A stretch of 14,492 bases of DNA. It comes from Bdellovibrionaceae bacterium UBA5009 (GTDB lineage: Bacteria > Bdellovibrionota > Bdellovibrionia > Bdellovibrionales > Bdellovibrionaceae). Below the pieces are notes generated by a model. The model did no database searches and was not told the origin of the DNA. It saw only the letters and a program-made list of their open reading frames with translations. Below are positions 13,522-14,492 of this stretch, one piece after another. The translations under genes and the position numbers were made by a program. The stretch's first letter is position 1, and each line of letters starts with the position of its first letter. The stretch lies in the NCBI GenBank assembly GCA_002396665.1, contig DGYJ01000123.1, forward strand, positions 12,550 through 27,041. Direction: 5' to 3'.

Positions 13522-14367
13522 ATGAAAAACAATAGCTACCCCAATCCCTGGGATCTGATTTACTTTCAAGAAATCGCCCTGACTGAAAACTTATCCAGGG
13601 CCGCCGAGCGTCTGGGGGTTGCCCAGCCCACTTTAAGCCTGGCGCTGTCCCGATTAGAAAATCAACTGGGGACAAAGCTGTTCAAAAGAAAAAGCAAGGG
13701 CCTGTCTTTGACATCGTCGGGTGAAAAGCTTTTAAAGCAATGCCATCATCTTTTGACGGCGTGGGAATCTGTGGTTTCCGAAACAAAAAAATCACAAAGT
13801 GAACTTAAAGGTCATTTTCGTTTTGGCTGTCATCCTTCGGTTGCGATTTATGCGCTCAACCCTTGGCTTGCCACTTTTTACAAACATTACCCAGGGATTG
13901 AATTTCATTTAATCCATGATCTTTCAAGGGTGATTTGTGAGCAGATTATTTCTGGTGGTGTGGATTTTGGACTGGTCGTGAATCCAATCCCCCATCCTGA
14001 TCTTACGATTAAAATTTTAGCAAAGGACGAGGTCGCTTTTTGGAGGACTTCAAAGTCAAACGAAGACACATTGATTTACAATCCAGAAATTATGCAGTCT
14101 CAAAATCTTTTAAAGAAAATCAAGAATGTGAGTTTTAAGAGAAGCATCACTTCAAATAATTTAGAAGTTATAGCTTCTTTGGCCAAATCTGGTGCAGGCA
14201 TTGCAATTTTACCAACTCGGGTTGCACTCATGAATTCCAGTGAATTAAAAAGAATTCCTGACTTGCCCGTGTTCCAAGACTCTGTGGCTTTTGTTTACAG
14301 AGCAGATATTGATAAATCTGAAAGCATTAAAGCGATTTTACATTTTTTCAGAAAAATTGAGTTTTAG
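13522..14367 (+). CDS. LysR-family transcriptional regulator (second)
   Basis: This 281-residue LysR-type protein has a winged HTH at about residues 10-70: DLIYFQEIALTENLSRAAE, then RLGVAQPTLSLALSRLE, LGTKLFKR and LTSSGEKLL. The effector domain shows FRFGCHPSVAIY, VDFGLVVNPIPHPDL and, near the end, LAKSGAGIAILPTRVAL. Its N-terminus extends about ten residues beyond the usual first helix. No ribosome site precedes ATG 13522, and a TATAAT six bases upstream predicts a leaderless transcript. The gene is divergent from the XRE gene, so one may regulate the other. The HTH half looks richer in G and C than the effector half. Target genes are not evident; the XRE/small secreted protein unit is the nearest candidate. 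Confidence 0.93.
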   Translation: MKNNSYPNPWDLIYFQEIALTENLSRAAERLGVAQPTLSLALSRLENQLGTKLFKRKSKGLSLTSSGEKLLKQCHHLLTAWESVVSETKKSQSELKGHFRFGCHPSVAIYALNPWLATFYKHYPGIEFHLIHDLSRVICEQIISGGVDFGLVVNPIPHPDLTIKILAKDEVAFWRTSKSNEDTLIYNPEIMQSQNLLKKIKNVSFKRSITSNNLEVIASLAKSGAGIAILPTRVALMNSSELKRIPDLPVFQDSVAFVYRADIDKSESIKAILHFFRKIEF

Positions 14368-14389
14368 GTTTTTGCCCAAAATATATAAG

Positions 14390-14492
14390 CTACTTCATTT
14401 TTTCTATTTTGCAAAATTCACTAAAGGGAAGAATTTTAATTTTGTCGGATACATTGTACGAGCTTTTTCCAGAGTGAACTTGATAGAATTTA
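14390..14492 (-). CDS. C-terminal end of an unidentified gene entering from the right edge
   Basis: On the - strand a frame is open from the right edge (first full codon 14491-14489) to TAG at 14392-14390, giving 33 residues with a plausible mixed composition that end FSEFCKIEKMK. It would converge on the second LysR gene with a 22-base gap. The stretch is too short to name a family. An open frame of this length in AT-rich DNA could arise by chance, so support is moderate. Confidence 0.45.
   Translation of the reverse strand, partial: KFYQVHSGKSSYNVSDKIKILPFSEFCKIEKMK

Noticed and set aside
1..14492. CRISPR array, tRNA, rRNA, transposase or integrase
   Set aside because: No regularly spaced repeats, cloverleaf-like segments or mobile-element proteins were seen on either strand.

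Overview
The window looks like chromosomal DNA from a Gram-negative, moderately AT-rich bacterium. The enolase, FtsB-like and PolA proteins resemble, from memory, those of Bdellovibrio-type predatory bacteria (Bdellovibrionota). This placement is an impression, not a database result. No rRNA, tRNA, CRISPR array, transposase or integrase is visible.

Left part (1-5124), all on the + strand: the 3' end of an unidentified gene overlapping eno (enolase), a clear rho-independent terminator, an FtsB/DivIC-type division protein, a small XRE-family regulator behind a long AT-rich leader, and polA (DNA polymerase I whose 3'-5' proofreading domain lacks its DxE motif). These are ordinary housekeeping genes.

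Middle part (5126-12650), visibly more AT-rich and mostly on the - strand: an accessory metabolic island with two operons and one LysR regulator between them. Operon A (transcribed 8293 to 5126) encodes a small exported protein, an aldo/keto reductase, an ornithine-cyclodeaminase/mu-crystallin-type dehydrogenase and a threonine-dehydratase-like PLP enzyme. Operon B (transcribed 12650 to 9275) encodes an isonitrile synthase of the PvcA/IsnA/DIT1 family, a PvcB/IsnB-type Fe(II)/2-oxoglutarate oxygenase and a class-A FAD aromatic hydroxylase, with junctions that overlap by 1 and 4 bases. The LysR gene (8393-9259) is divergent from operon A and convergent with operon B. The PvcA/PvcB pair marks an isonitrile natural-product cluster. 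The expected chemistry is amino acid to isonitrile, then oxidation to a vinyl isonitrile or related product, then probably ring hydroxylation. Operon A may supply or recycle an unusual amino acid through enamine/imine chemistry like that of the EutB/EutC and BhcB/BhcD pairs, but its link to operon B is inference.

Right part (12716-14492): a small secreted protein with two cysteines, an XRE regulator, a divergent second LysR gene, and the C-terminal end of an unidentified gene entering from the right edge on the - strand. Both LysR genes, and perhaps ftsB, have a -10-like hexamer exactly six bases before the start codon and no good Shine-Dalgarno sequence, which predicts leaderless transcripts.
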